DNA of 64,000 nucleotides from Mesomycoplasma hyopneumoniae J (GTDB lineage Bacteria; Bacillota_I; Bacilli_A; Mycoplasmatales; Metamycoplasmataceae): NCBI RefSeq assembly GCF_000008205.1, contig NC_007295.1, positions 248,001 to 312,000 of the forward strand, read 5' to 3'. Shown piece by piece: positions 32,568 to 45,659 of this stretch (position 1 is its first letter; each line of letters starts with the position of its first letter). The notes under the pieces were generated by a model. It saw only the letters and a program-made list of their open reading frames with translations, ran no database searches and was not told where the DNA came from. The position numbers and the translations under genes were made by a program.

Positions 32568-32840
32568 ATGGCAAATATTAAGTCAAAAATTAAGTCAATT
32601 ACAAAAATGCAGAAGGCTCGCGCAAAAAATAATGCAATTAAATCCCGTGTAAAAACAGCGATCAAAAAAGCGAAAATTGCCATAAGTACTGATGCATCTA
32701 ATAAATCAGATTTGATAGCAAAAGCTCATTCAGAAATTTCAAAAGCAAAATCAAAAGGTGTTTTTCATAAAAATAAAGCAAACAGAAAGATTTCAAGACT
32801 AAATCTTTTTGCAAATACTTACACAACACCAGCCCAGTAA
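32568..32840 (+). CDS. rpsT: 30S ribosomal protein S20
   Basis: 90 residues, basic, the normal S20 length. Binds 16S rRNA early in 30S assembly. Typical pattern: MANIKSKIKSITKMQKARAKN, a run of Lys/Arg/Ala helices, and GVFHKNKANRKISRL near the C-terminus. AAAAGGAAAA is the ribosome site, just after the poly-A tract. Single-gene unit closed by a terminator. Confidence 0.95.
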   Translation: MANIKSKIKSITKMQKARAKNNAIKSRVKTAIKKAKIAISTDASNKSDLIAKAHSEISKAKSKGVFHKNKANRKISRLNLFANTYTTPAQ

Positions 32841-32887
32841 TTAAATTTTTTTAGTAATTTTATTTTTTGGTTAAAAATTTAAAAAAT

Positions 32888-32911
32888 ATTACCAACAAGG
32901 TAATCTTTTTT
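32888..32911 (+). terminator. Terminator after rpsT
   Basis: ATTACC / GGTAAT, 6 base pairs around AACAA, followed by CTTTTTT. Confidence 0.65.
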
Positions 32912-32940
32912 AATTCACTAATAGATGATAATGACAACTA

Positions 32941-32959
32941 AAAATGCAAAAAGCATTTT
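32941..32959. terminator. Hairpin at the end of the dprA-T4SS-like operon
   Basis: AAAATGC / GCATTTT with an A5 loop, 45 bases beyond the stop of the last minus-strand gene. On the minus strand it is followed only by a short T-run, so it is a weak terminator. Confidence 0.45.
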
Positions 32960-33003
32960 ATTTTATAGTATTTTTAGTTACCAAGTCTTGATTTTTAAAT
33001 ATT

Positions 33004-36000
33004 TTAATGTTTAAATTTAGCGATAAATTTATTATAAACTCAAAAACCAAGAAAGCCAAAGCCAAGAATCATAAAAATAAAAAGTGGGATTATTCAATAT
33101 CAGGTTGTTTTTTTCTGAAAAATATTTTTTGTTTGATCGCCTTTAGCTAAATTTGAAGCATTTAAATTTGGTGAAAAATCTGAATTAAAAACAGTGAGCT
33201 CTTTTTTTCCACCAATTTGTGAAGTGCCAGGTTCCAAAATCAATGTGGCCTTATCTAAGTTTGGATTAGCTCGAAAATTGTTAGCAATTTGAGCTAAGTT
33301 TTGAATATAAAGATATTTTTTAGCATCAATTTCTTCTGGTAAAAGTAGATTATAGACATGATCCCTTAATGCGTTTTCGAGATTTTGACTATTTTTTGCA
33401 ACAGAAAAACTAAATTGCGTTGCACGTATTTGACCTAAATTATGAATTTTTGGATTTGTTAAGCTTCCGACAATATTGACTAATTTAATTGTTTTTCCGC
33501 CATAAAATTTTTTATTAGAATCTGGCTTTATTTTTAGTTCTAGATCCCAAACTTTATGCGGAATCTGCTCACTTTCTTCTATATTTTTAACTACTTTTTC
33601 AACAATTTCATCGAAATTTATGATAATAAAATCAGCATTAAATTTATATTTTTCCTTAGTTCAACTTTTTTCAATTTCATCAAGAATGAATTTTTTTGCT
33701 TTTTCAGGATTAGAAACTCCAGCTAAATTTATTCTGCTAATATCAAGTTTTTCAAAGATATTCTGCCATTCTTCAATAATTTCACTTGTTTCTGGCAATT
33801 TTCTAAGTAAAATAAATGGCTTTTGCAGAAAAAAATTGTTCTTAAATTCATCTTTTACCTTAAAATTCGCAAAAATCTTATTATCTTCTTCTTCAAGAAC
33901 TATATCAACTTTATCACCATTTTCTTGAGAATAAAAATAATTGATAATTTCGGCATAATTATTTGTATTTTTTTCGCCACTTAACAGATTAATTTTGTCA
34001 AGTTTAAAGTCAATTTTTGTTTTATTTTCATACTGGTCTGTTTCACTAATATTTATATTTTTAAAAGTGAATTTACCATCATTTTTACCTAATAATCCAT
34101 TTTTTTTCTCATTTTTATTTATAATATTTATTTCAAAATTAAAAGTTCCATCTTGATTCTCAATAATATTTTCAATTTTTAGCTCATTACCAGCAATTTC
34201 ATCAATATCACGGATCATTATTTTTAATAAATCAGCCTGCATTTCCGGATTAATTTCTAAAATTGTATTATTTTTTCCAAGTTTAAATTTTGAATTTTGT
34301 GAATTTCCTATTATTTTTTTCTTTTTAATCGCTGAAATGATCCGATTTTTTATTAAATTACTTGAGTCTAATTTAGCATTAATTTTTTTAATTGCTTGTT
34401 TTTTAACTAAATTCTCAATGAAATTACGCCAATAAAGCAGGATTTTTTCATAAGATAATTTTTTAATATCATCTCAGGACATTTTTTGCAGCATTAAATT
34501 TTGTGATAAAATTTGTCCTACTTTTGATTCCCAAAACGGAATAATTGCTTTATTTGGAAAAATTTGACTAAAAAGTTGGGAATTTGAGTTCTCGCCAATC
34601 GCAACTATTTTATATGAAGATGTTCCCTTTTCAAAATTTGAACTAAAAAGTCAAATTCCTGAATTTGAAAAGTATTTATTTGTACTATTTGTAATATCAA
34701 ATTTTTCTGATTTATGATCTTTTTTGCTTAAAAGTTCAAATTTTTCGTGATTATTAGGGTTAATTTTATATCTATATGATGAAATTTTTTCATTTTCAAC
34801 TGCAGAATTTAAGGTTATATTCGCTCCTTTTCCACTAACACTTCCTTCAGCAATAAAGCCAAAATCTGCATTAAAACCTGATTTTAAACGTGAAACCTCA
34901 CTTGGAAGCTGGGCAAAATTACTATTTTCTGGCAAGGAATCAAAATTATTGCCAGTTGAAACTCAAAGAATTTCCTTCTTAGTGCCAGTTTCCTTATCAA
35001 TTAATGGGTCAAATTTAGGGTTTTTTATTTTAAGGCCTAATTGATCATATACTAGATTTCCAGATGCATCTTTTAGATAAGGTTCAATTAATTTTTGTTG
35101 TTCTTTATTATTTTGTGGATCTCATGCAAACCACTTAATATCCATTATTGAATTGGCCGCTTTGATTACAAATTCAATTTCATAGACCGCTATTATTTTG
35201 GAATTATCCTGTGTTTTATCACTTTTTTCAAATTTTTTTATTTCAACTTTGTACTTATTTATTGCGTTTTTTTTATCTTTTTGGTCTAGTCTTAGATCTT
35301 CAAGTTCATAATTGAAATTACGATCAAGGACATCAATTGGCTTATCATTTACATATAATATTTCATTTTCTTTTTCATCTGCAAAAAAATTTAATTTAAT
35401 TTTATCATGATATTCCCATTTTCCACCATAAATATAGTCAAAATTTTGCTTTCTTTCCTTATTTTTTGCTTTTAATATTTCAATTGGTTTATCAATTTTT
35501 GGTGTATAATCCTTTTGTTCATAAATTTTTCCGGGAATTATTGTTAGCCTTTCTCAAAATTTATCTTGATTTTCAACTATATTTGTTAAAAAATTAATAT
35601 TTACATTATCTTTTAGTTTAAAATCATAGTAATTTTTATCGTCTGGGTGTTGGAAATGCAGTAAAAATTCGATTTTTGTATCACTTTTGATATTAAATTT
35701 CAGTGATGAATTATATTTTTTTTGATCTTTGAATAATAATTTTGAATACTCTTCGGTTTTTTTTTGAATCTCTCCAAGTATTTCTGATTTTGGATTTAGA
35801 GAAAAATTCCGAATTCCATTACCATTTTCATCATTAGTACTAACAGGTAAAATAATTTTGTTATTATTAAGAACTTCATTATCAAATTTTTTTCTTAGAC
35901 CACCTAAATATTCTTTAAGTTCAGTATTTAATTTTAAAACCGGTTTTTGATATTGATAGTTAAATTTAAAATTTATCGCAAAATCCTTTATTTCATTTTC

Positions 36001-36636
36001 CATTATTTCAAAACCAATTCGATAAACTATGTTTGAAATTCGAAAATTATTAGCTCCAAAATTTTTTTCAAGTCTACTAAATTTTTCTTTTATGTCTTTA
36101 TTCAAACTTTCTGATATATCAAATTCGTATTTTATATTTGTACTTTTTCTAATTCCTGCAACTATTAGGGAAATTCGATCAAAAATTGACTTATCATATT
36201 CACCATAAAGATTAAAAATTGTTTCCTGTTTTCAGTTTCTAAATTTTTTTTCATCTCTATAAAATTGTCAATTACGACAATTTTCTAAATTAGGGCAATA
36301 TTCAAGTGCATATTTTTCTTGGCTAATTTCGGGTTTTGAACCGGGTAAATAAATTTTATTTGCTATTTGTTTATCAAATCAGTATGATTCTAGTTTACGA
36401 ACTTCCTTGCTTTTGTTATAGTTTTTATCCTTAATTCACTCAAAATATACTGAATTTGCATTTCTATCAACTTCAAAATTTCTAATTACTGCTGTAAAAC
36501 TTGCAGATTCTGATTTTGTAACTGGATTTACTAATTCATTAATTTCAAAATAATCATTATTTTTTTGAAAGCTAATTGATAAAAAAGGCAACGGAATTAC
36601 CGCAGCAGTTAAAAAAAATGGTAATTTTTTTATCAT
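33004..36636 (-). CDS. Very large exported surface protein with C-terminal anchor, T4SS-like operon
   Basis: 1,210 residues from ATG 36636 (excellent ribosome site AAGGAGG nine bases upstream) to TAA 33004. Many UGA codons hide it under the standard code. Residues 2-23 are a signal sequence (KKLPFFLTAAVIPLPFLSIS), and near the C-terminus a single helix (WIIPLFIFMILGFGFLGFWV) is followed by a short basic tail. The roughly 1,140 residues between are Asn/Lys/Glu/Ile-rich with no recognised domain and look extracellular. Its start overlaps the stop of the VirB4-like ATPase gene (TAATG), so it belongs to the operon. It could be a cell-surface component of the DNA-transfer machine, such as a receptor or VirB8/VirB10 substitute; this is inference. 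Confidence 0.75.
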
Positions 36637-39278
36637 TAATTTTCCTCCTTATTTGATTTATCTCCTTTATCAAAAAATAATTTTTTCTCCATTTTGTTAA
36701 AATAACCTGAGCAAATATAACGGTCATTTAGGTTTGAAGAAAAAATAAATTCGCCAATTTGAGAAAGAGCAATAAATTTTTTCTCTTCATTAGTAAGTCC
36801 GCCTGAGGAAGAAAAAAGTTTGTCAACTTTTTCAATATCATTGCTCTTTAGGTTAAAAAAGAAAGCATATTGGCAGTTTTCAATAATTGCCTCAGATTTT
36901 CTAGCAGCTTCACCACTAATTGCAAAATCACCCGGATTTTGCGTAGTAATTATTAAAGAACCGTTGTATTTCCGGATAGTTTTTGCAATTTTGAATAAAA
37001 AATCAAGGGCAATTGTATTGGATTCGTCAATAAAACGGTGTGCTTCATCGACAATTAATACAATTTTTTGGTTTTTATAGAAATTAGTTGCAATTTTTCC
37101 TTCAATAAATGATAAAACAAGAAAAAAAGCAGATTGGTAAATTCGTTTTTCCAGGTGCATCAAAGTCGAGACATTAAAAATTACCAATCCACGTGAGATA
37201 TCTAAATTTGTACTGTGGCCATTAAATAATCGGTTTAATTTCCCATATTGGTTAAATTCATAGCGCAAAGTTGATAAAATAATTGTCTTTTCAAAGTCGG
37301 TAATATAGTCAAAATTTAACTCTTGAAATTTTTGGATTAAATCAGTAATTGTAGGGAATTTATCTGGTTCTAAAAGGCAAACATCCTCAAAAAGTACATA
37401 AAAACCGCGGTTTTTATACATTTCATTAATAGTTTCAATAACTGCCATGACCATTTTATGTTCTAAATTTGGTAGTAGAATTCCAAAAAATTTTTCTAAA
37501 TTTTGCAAATGAAGGGCAATTGTTTCTGAATTATTAAAATCTTCTGCTTCTTCTTGTTTTGATTGGGGATTGAAAACCTTTTGGATTTGCAAGGGATTAA
37601 AAATTGTTAGATCTCCTCCACCAAAATTAATTCGATTTGCATTTAAATTATCACCAATTTTTCAATATTCATTTTGTGGATCTAAAACGATTACGGAATT
37701 ATTGATTGCCTTATTATATGTTAGTAATTTTTTTGTCATCGTTGATTTTCCAGCCCCCGAAGTTCCTAAAATAAAACAGTTTGAATTTTTTCTGTCTTGA
37801 TTTTGCCGAAAAAGATCAAAAAAAACCGGAGTATAATCAGTTTTGCTAATTCCGATGATATTATAATTTCCATCATTAAAATTTCGTGAGGTAAACGGGA
37901 TTCCAAAAGCAATATTGCTAGCCGGCATTTCAATTTCTTCTTTTAAAAAATTACTAAAACGAAAAAAAAGTGATGCAAAACCTTGCAATTGTCGGTATTT
38001 TAATGGATTGATAGTTGCCCCAATATTTCTTAGATTATTCCGATTTTGACTTTCAATTTCTTTTAGTTGATTTTTTGTCTCAGCGGTGTTTAAAAAAATA
38101 AAAGTTGAATAGAAAATTTCTTCCCGTGATGAGCCAGCAATGCTGATTATTTCTTCAAGAGCGGCACGTTCTGTGGCTGTTTTTGTTTTTTGAACAACAT
38201 TTTTTTGGTCATTAAGGTTTGATTCTAAATTTTTTGCCCCTTTATTAAAACTATTTTCTTTTTCGGTGGCAGTTAGGCGATTTAGATGCCAAACAACGCT
38301 ACTGTTTGTCGAAAAAAGTTGGGCCGCTCAGCCAAGCGGTAAATTAAATGGATATTCATTGATACTTTGAACTGAAAAATAAATATCATTAATCTTAAAA
38401 TTTTCTGGGTATCATTCAATTTTATTTTGAGCTAAATATTTGCTAATATCATCGCCATTTCTGATGTTATTAAATTCTTCATCATTTAAAAAGTCGTTAA
38501 AATTAATAATTTTTAAATTTAAATCAAGTAGATCACGCAATGGTGCAATTCGTGCACGAAATCCAGTCGAAGAAATATTTGCACGCAGAAGACTTACCTG
38601 TTGCAACAAGGAAACATCATTTTTTTCATAGACAATAATAAAATAGCGGTGATGTAAATATGTATCAAAATTAGCAATGTCATTTTTATATTCCAAGCAT
38701 AAATTTTCTCCTAAATTTTCAAGACATTCATCTTGATACCGTAGAAAAAATAGTTTATTTTTTGTTAAATCATTAGGATGAGCAATTTTTACAATTGAAA
38801 TTCGATTGCTTATTGCATTAAGACTGACAGTTAGTTGCTGGAGAATCTGTTCAATTTTTTCAGTTCCAATACTGAAAATATCCTGACCATTAATCTCAAT
38901 CCCTCCTACAAACCCGCCACCAACTTTGATAAAATCCTGTTTTGCACGCGTATATGGTAATAAATTTCCGGTATTTGCACTAGTTTTTGAAGTTTTTGTA
39001 TAAATTTTTGGCCGCGAAGTGTATAAAATTATATATCAAAGAATTTTATAACCCTTAAGACCTCAATTTTTATAGTGTTTTATTAACGGAACTGTAAAAA
39101 TAAAGAATAAAGAGGCAGAAATTAAAATTTTTCATAAAATAAAAATGTCTTCTGGCAAAGCAAAACTGATGCTAGCTGAAATAAAAAACATAATCATAAT
39201 GATTGGTAAGTCAATTAAAGTGATTTTTCGAAAAATTTGAATTTGGACATTTTTGATTCGTTTATTCTGTAATTTCAT
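36636..39278 (-). CDS. VirB4/TraE-type ATPase with VirB3/PrgI-like membrane N-terminus
   Basis: 880 residues. The first 70 residues contain two helices (IIMIMFFISASISFA and LISASLFFIFTVPLI), resembling a VirB3/PrgI-family subunit fused to VirB4, as known in some type IV secretion systems. The C-terminal half is an ATPase: Walker A GTSGAGKSTM at about 505-514, Walker B IVLIVDEAHRF at about 739-749, followed by SLIITTQNPGDF, a VirB4/TraE-family arrangement. It powers pilus or substrate movement in T4SS. Mycoplasma integrative elements carry a TraE-like homologue, but this gene sits beside dprA and no TraG. Starts 33 bases after the VirB6-like stop; ends by TAATG overlap. Confidence 0.88.
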
Positions 39279-39310
39279 TAGTTTTTCCGTTTTTTAGCTA
39301 TTTTTTTGCA

Positions 39311-41557
39311 TTATTTATCTTTTTTATCATCAATAATTTCTGATTTCATATTGTCATTTTCAGGTTTAATTTGTTTTTCAAGGTCGTTAATTTCTTTAAT
39401 TTCTGATTCAATATTTTCTTGATTATTTTCAGCCTTCTTTATATCAATGTTATTATCCTGATTTTTTAGTTCTATTTTTTCTGTTTGATTTACAGTTTTT
39501 TGATTATTTGTAGTCGAATCTAGTTGATTTTCGGTCACTTTTTTCTTTTTTCCACGTGGTTTTTTCTCTTTTTCTTCAACTGTTTTAACCTTTTTTTCTT
39601 TTTTTGGTCTTTTTTCTAGTTCTACTTTTGGAGTTTTTTTAACTTTTTTAGTCATCTTTTTTGTTGGTTTTTCACTAGTTTCCACCACTTTTGTGCGAGG
39701 TTTTCGTTTAGTTTTCTTTTCCTCTTCAGGTAATTTGCCTCAAAATCATTCTCAAAATCCTTGTTTTTTTGGTTCTACAACCGCGTTTTCTTCTAATTTT
39801 TCAGTTTTCTCAGTTGATAATTCAGTTGTAGTAATTGTTTTTTCAGCCGATTTTTCAGCTTCTTCAACTATTTCATTAGTTTCTAAATCTTCTTTTTGGT
39901 CTAAAATTTGTGTTTCAGATGTATTTTTAAGGCTATTTTCCTTTGTTTTTTCAGATTTTTCATTATTAACTACACCCACTTCTTCCAATTTTTCTTGGTT
40001 TTCTTCGTTTATTTGCTCCACTTCAGCACTGTTTTGGCCACTATTTTCCAATTTTGTCTCCACAGAGTTATTTTTTTCGTTGGAATTTTCAGTGATATTT
40101 TGCCCAGATTTACTATTTTTTGCTGTTTTTGGTTTATTTTTCACTCTTCCCTCTTCTTCAGTCTCACTATTAGAACTATCAGATTTTTTATTTTTTCTAA
40201 AAAATCGACCAATCTTGTCGATAAAAAGTTTCGTTGGACCGTTTTTGTGATTAGGATCTAAGGCTCTTTTTGCTCGCCAATTTTTGAATTGTTCATACTT
40301 TTTTTTAGCATATTTTACGCCCTGATATCCCATTGCTGAACCGGTAGCAAGTGTTGATAAAGCCCCCATTATTGATGGTCCTCGCCAATTTGTTAATTTT
40401 GAATTACCCGGGGCAAGCGAGTTATCAACAACATTGAATGGATTTTTATTTTTATTTTTTTCAAACAAACCACTAACATCAAGTTTATCATTTTTACCAT
40501 TTTTATTTAGAAATCCTAAAACACCGGCAGCTCCGGCAATTCCAACTGCTCCAACCTTTAATGTTGATGAAGCAAGTCTTTGTTGGTGATCAACTGCTCC
40601 TTCTTGACCAAATTGTGAGGCAATTTGGCGGGTAAAGGCAGCGATTGCCAAACCACCACCGATAATAAAAGAAATTCTGATTAAAAATCGAAAAATTTGC
40701 GAACTAGTTACTTGACTTAGATCAATTAAGTCTGCAATTTGGTATGTTGATCCAACCCAAATTAGAAACAAATTAAAACTAATTTGGTAGACAATAATTA
40801 TTGCAAACTGTCCTAGAAAATTTTTAGTTCAAGTCTTTAGTCTGCGGCCATCATCCCAGATACTTGTCATTGCTCAGACAGGCATTGTCAAAAAATTCAT
40901 AAAAAGTTGAGCCGATGAGGTAAACCAAGAAATAAAACTTATCCCTAAAATGTATGCAATAACAAGTGAGGAAGCCGAAAGTGTGATAATCAAACTAATC
41001 GCCTCACCGGATTCCATTCCGGAAAAAGTTGAATAACTAGGGGAACCATAATTTTCTGAGATTCATTTTATTTCTTCTTCAGGAATTTTATCGCTTGCTG
41101 ATTTTAGCATCACAGTAATTAAATTTTGATCGCCGCGAATGTGTTGATTAATTAAAAAAAGTGTTGACTGAATTGTAATAAGTAAGGCAAAAAAAATGAT
41201 TGGAAAAAGGAAAATAAAAGCAAAGGAACCAAAACCAACTCTTCCCATTGCAATTATTTCACTATCAGCTGACCTTTTTCGAATTATTAAAAATTTAATA
41301 TATCGTAGAATAAAAACGATAAATCCCATTGAAACCGATGTGATGGCAAAAATTCAAAAGCCAACTGGTAAATTTTCAAAAGCAAAACTTTTCTTTTGAA
41401 AAATTGCATTTACAATAACATTAATTCCGATTTGATCAAAAATAAAATTAAAAAACGCAATAACTGATAAAGGCAGATAAACTAGTAAATATCAACCTAG
41501 TGTAAAAAAAGGGTAAGTAATTAAACTGACTAGACCACTAAAAAGTCAGCCAAACAT
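39311..41557 (-). CDS. VirB6/TrbL-like polytopic membrane protein with long charged tail
   Basis: 748 residues. About seven or eight helices lie in the first 360 residues (for example LVSLITYPFFTLGWYLLVYL, VGFWIFAITSVSMGFIVFIL, IIIVYQISFNLFLIWVGS, FLIRISFIIGGGLAIAAFT). The last 330 or so residues are soluble and extremely Lys/Glu/Asn-rich, low-complexity and probably disordered or coiled. Position, size and topology fit the VirB6/TrbL inner-membrane channel subunit of T4SS; there is no strong sequence motif, so the call rests on topology and operon context. Starts on the stop of the pilin-like gene (TAATG). UGA codons around 39735-39754 join the two long frames. Confidence 0.65.
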
Positions 41558-41865
41558 TAGCCTTTTGCCCCTGAAGCCGCCGAGCTAGCAACTGAGATTA
41601 TTACCGTTGAAAGTCCAAGGGCAACTAAAATGATTATAAAGCCGATTGAAGACCAAATTAGGGCTTTTTTTCATTTATCTCGTTTTTCAACATCATGTGA
41701 AATTGCTAACATTGTTGCAAAAAAAACTACGGATGCAACAAGTATCCCAGCAGCAATCGGCATTCCGATCTGTGTTAGATATTTTATTCATTTTTGTAAA
41801 GTGGTAGCTAATGTTGATAGCTCTGCACCCACTTGGACATCCTCAAATAAACTTAAAATATACAT
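41557..41865 (-). CDS. VirB2/TrbC-like small two-helix membrane protein (pilin candidate)
   Basis: 102 residues. An N-terminal stretch of about 35 residues, then helix 1 (GMPIAAGILVASVVFFATML), a short basic cytoplasmic loop (HDVEKRDKWKK), helix 2 (ALIWSSIGFIIILVALGLST) and a small-residue tail ending ASSAASGAKG. This two-helix hairpin with a basic loop is the hallmark topology of VirB2/TrbC pilins, here without an obvious long leader peptide. AGAGGAG immediately precedes the start. It overlaps dprA and the virB6-like gene by TAATG-type junctions. Topology and context support the call; sequence similarity is weak. Confidence 0.65.
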
Positions 41866-42644
41866 TATTCTCCTCTAGTTTGACTCTCATAATAGACATC
41901 TTTTATTTCGGTAATTCAATTTGCGCCTTGATAAATTAGATCAGAACAACCTGTATAATCGAGTTGATCTTCATCATTTTTATCAAAAAAGCAATAAATT
42001 TCCTTACCAAAATCAAGAAAATAGTTAACTAAATTTTGTGATCCACCTGATTTCCGAATTGAATAGACAACTAAAAAATTAGCAAGCGCTGCAATTAAAC
42101 GGTTCCTTTCAATTAATCTTTTTTTATTAACATTGCATCCTGTTGGATATTCAGAGATAATTAAAATATTTTTATAATCCTGAAAATTCTCAAAAGGTCA
42201 TGGATTTTTTATCCCATTTGCCGAAACAGCGATAATAGGTGCTTCATATAATCGGTAATATTCCATTATTTTTTGCTCAACACCTTTATAACCGTTTGTA
42301 ACTAAAATATGACGCTTGATAATTTGATCTAATGATTTGTTAAAAAATTCCTGAATTTTACTATTATATTTTTCGCCAATAAGCGCGCTTTTTGGATTTT
42401 TATTTTCAAGAAATTCAATTTTACCTTGATAAAATAGAACATAAGGCGGATTTTTTAGTACTTGAAAGGCTTCAGGATAGTTTTCATCTAATATTGTAAT
42501 TGCTTTTATTTTTCCTGAATCAAGTTTTTCTTGAAGTTTTAAAAATTCTTCTTTTGTTATTTCCTCTTTTGTTTGGATAGCATTCTGGATTAATTTATAA
42601 TCTCCTTTATATTTAATGGCATAGTAAATTAGACTGCTCTTCAT
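41865..42644 (-). CDS. dprA: DNA-processing protein DprA (Smf)
   Basis: 259 residues, shorter than the usual 300-370 because the C-terminal winged-helix domain is absent. Rossmann-like DprA core: ENYPEAFQVLKNPPYVLFYQG matches the YPxxLxxxxxPPxxLYxxG block, and IISEYPTG then RNRLIAALANFLVVYSIRKSGG matches the SEYPxG and RNRIIAGLSxxVLVVEAxxxSG blocks. The GSR turn is altered to GEK and the nucleotide loop reads TNGYKGVE. DprA loads RecA on incoming single-stranded DNA in natural transformation. The start at 42644 is chosen for the AAGGAAGGG before it; ATG 42659 lacks one. First gene of the five-gene operon. Confidence 0.88.
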
Positions 42645-42692
42645 TTCCCTTCCTTTCATTTATAAATTAAGAAAATTTAGTTTTTATTTAAT

Positions 42693-42723
42693 AAAAAAAA
42701 CTTTTAACATAAAAAGTTTTTTT
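42693..42723. promoter_or_regulatory. Hairpin in the dprA leader
   Basis: A 13-base inverted repeat (AAAAAAAACTTTT with its complement allowing for A/T runs) around AACAT, upstream of dprA. It has A and T runs on both sides and could be a terminator or attenuator in the dprA leader. Confidence 0.4.
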
Positions 42724-42758
42724 ATGTCTTTTTTTTGAAATCAAATAAAAGAAATTAT

Positions 42759-42774
42759 TTAAACTTAAGTTTAA
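42759..42774. promoter_or_regulatory. 16-bp perfect palindrome between dprA and eno
   Basis: TTAAACTTAAGTTTAA lies in the divergent control region of the dprA operon and enolase, about 115 bases upstream of dprA. Candidate operator; no regulator can be named. Confidence 0.4.
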
Positions 42775-42861
42775 GTCTTATTTAAAATTACCCTGTATTT
42801 ATCATACTTATTTTTCATAAGAAACTTTAATAAAAAAAATAATTTAATTTTTAAATTATGG

Positions 42862-42867
42862 TATAAT
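42862..42867 (+). promoter_or_regulatory. Extended -10 box for eno
   Basis: TGGTATAAT, 72 bases before the eno start codon. Confidence 0.55.
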
Positions 42868-42923
42868 TTTTTACATTCTAAGTTTTTTAGTATTAATTTA
42901 AGATTTGAATGAATAAAAAATAA

Positions 42924-44294
<1,371 letters not shown>

Positions 44295-44305
44295 TAGTCT
44301 AAATT

Positions 44306-45547
44306 ATGAATATTCGTTTAATTTTGAATAATAAATCCTTTGTTGAAAAAAAACTCGCGACCCGCGGTTTTGATATTTCAATAATTAACGAATTATATAT
44401 AAAAGGTCAAAAAAGAAATATTTTACGTCAGAAAATTGATGCCTTATTAGCAAAAAAAAACTTAATTAGTAAAGAAATTGGAGCTTTTTCAAGACAAGAA
44501 AAGGATTCAAGTTTTCTTAAAAGCCAAGTTAGTAAAATAAAAACTGAGATCGAAACCCTTGAAGCTGAATGATATCAGCTTGATACTTGATTAAATCAAA
44601 AAATTTTAGAAATTCCAAATTTACCCGATGATTCAGTGCCTTTTGGGACTTCAGAACTTGATAATCAAGTAATTTCACATTGAGGAATTCCAAAAAAATT
44701 TGATCAAAAATGTAAACCACATTATGAATTCGGGATTTCTAATAAAATTTTAGACTTTAAGCGAGCAGTAAAAATTTCCGGTAATCGCTTTGTAATTTAT
44801 AAAAATCTTGGAGCTAAATTAGTAAGGTCCTTGATTAATTTTATGATTGATACTCATATTGCAAACGATTATCAGGAAATTATCCCAAATACTTTAATTC
44901 TCTCGGAATCACTTTATGGTACTGGCCAACTTCCGAAATTTCATAATGATTTATACCCATTAAAGGATCCAAATCGCTGGCTAATTCCGACTGCTGAGGT
45001 TCCGTTGACTAATTATTTTCGTGAAGAAATAATTGATTTAGCAAAACCAATTTCACTTGTTGGTTATAGTAAATGTTATCGTTCCGAGGCTGGAAGCGGA
45101 GGCAGAGACACAAAAGGACTAATTCGCCTTCATGAATTTCATAAGGTTGAACTAGTAAAAATCACAAAAGAAGCAGATGGTTTAACTGAATTTGAAAATG
45201 TAGTAAAGGATGCTTCGCGAATTTTAAAATTACTGGAAATCCCATTTCGTGTTGTAGTTTTATCAACTTATGATTTAGGATTTTCATCAAAAAAAACAGT
45301 TGATCTTGAAGCCTGACTGCCTTCAGAAAATACCTATCGAGAAGTATCATCAATTAGTTATTGCGGCGATTTTCAAGCAAGAAGAGCAAAAATTCGTTAT
45401 CGTGATGGTAAAAATAACCATTATGCACACACAATTAATGGTTCTGGCTTGGCAATTGATCGTCTAGTCGCAATTTTATTAGAGCAATATCAAAATTTAG
45501 ATGGTTCCTGAACGGTGCCAAAAGTTTTAGAACCTTATTTTCGCTAA
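44306..45547 (+). CDS. serS: Seryl-tRNA synthetase
   Basis: 413 residues, class II aaRS. The N-terminal long antiparallel coiled coil (about residues 30-100) is visible as charged helices. Catalytic motifs: [13 protein letters not shown], motif 2 [28 protein letters not shown], and motif 3 [22 protein letters not shown] Trp codons interrupt it under the standard code. Ends before an AT-rich inverted repeat. Confidence 0.96.
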
Positions 45548-45584
45548 TTAGCTCTTATTTTACAAAATTAAAGGACATTATATC

Positions 45585-45630
45585 ATAAATAAATTTTTAA
45601 ATTACAGAAAAGAATTTAAAATTTATTTAT
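45585..45630 (+). repeat. AT-only inverted repeat after serS
   Basis: ATAAATAAATTTTTAAATT and its complement (one base bulge) flank a 9-base loop, between serS and the next gene. It may form a weak terminator; the right arm runs into ATTTATTTATT repeats. Confidence 0.5.
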
Positions 45631-45659
45631 TTATTTATTTTAAGTTTAAAGGAAGAATA

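Noticed and set aside
39693-40261. Two plus-strand frames of 185 and 117 codons, Ser/Phe-rich.
   Set aside because: They are antisense to the low-complexity Lys/Glu/Asn tail of the VirB6-like gene, lack ribosome sites and have the composition of a reverse-strand shadow.
33004-42644. Considered labelling the region a mycoplasma integrative conjugative element.
   Set aside because: No transposase, TraG-like coupling protein, relaxase, partition gene or flanking repeat was seen in the window, and all genes belong to one compact operon with dprA.
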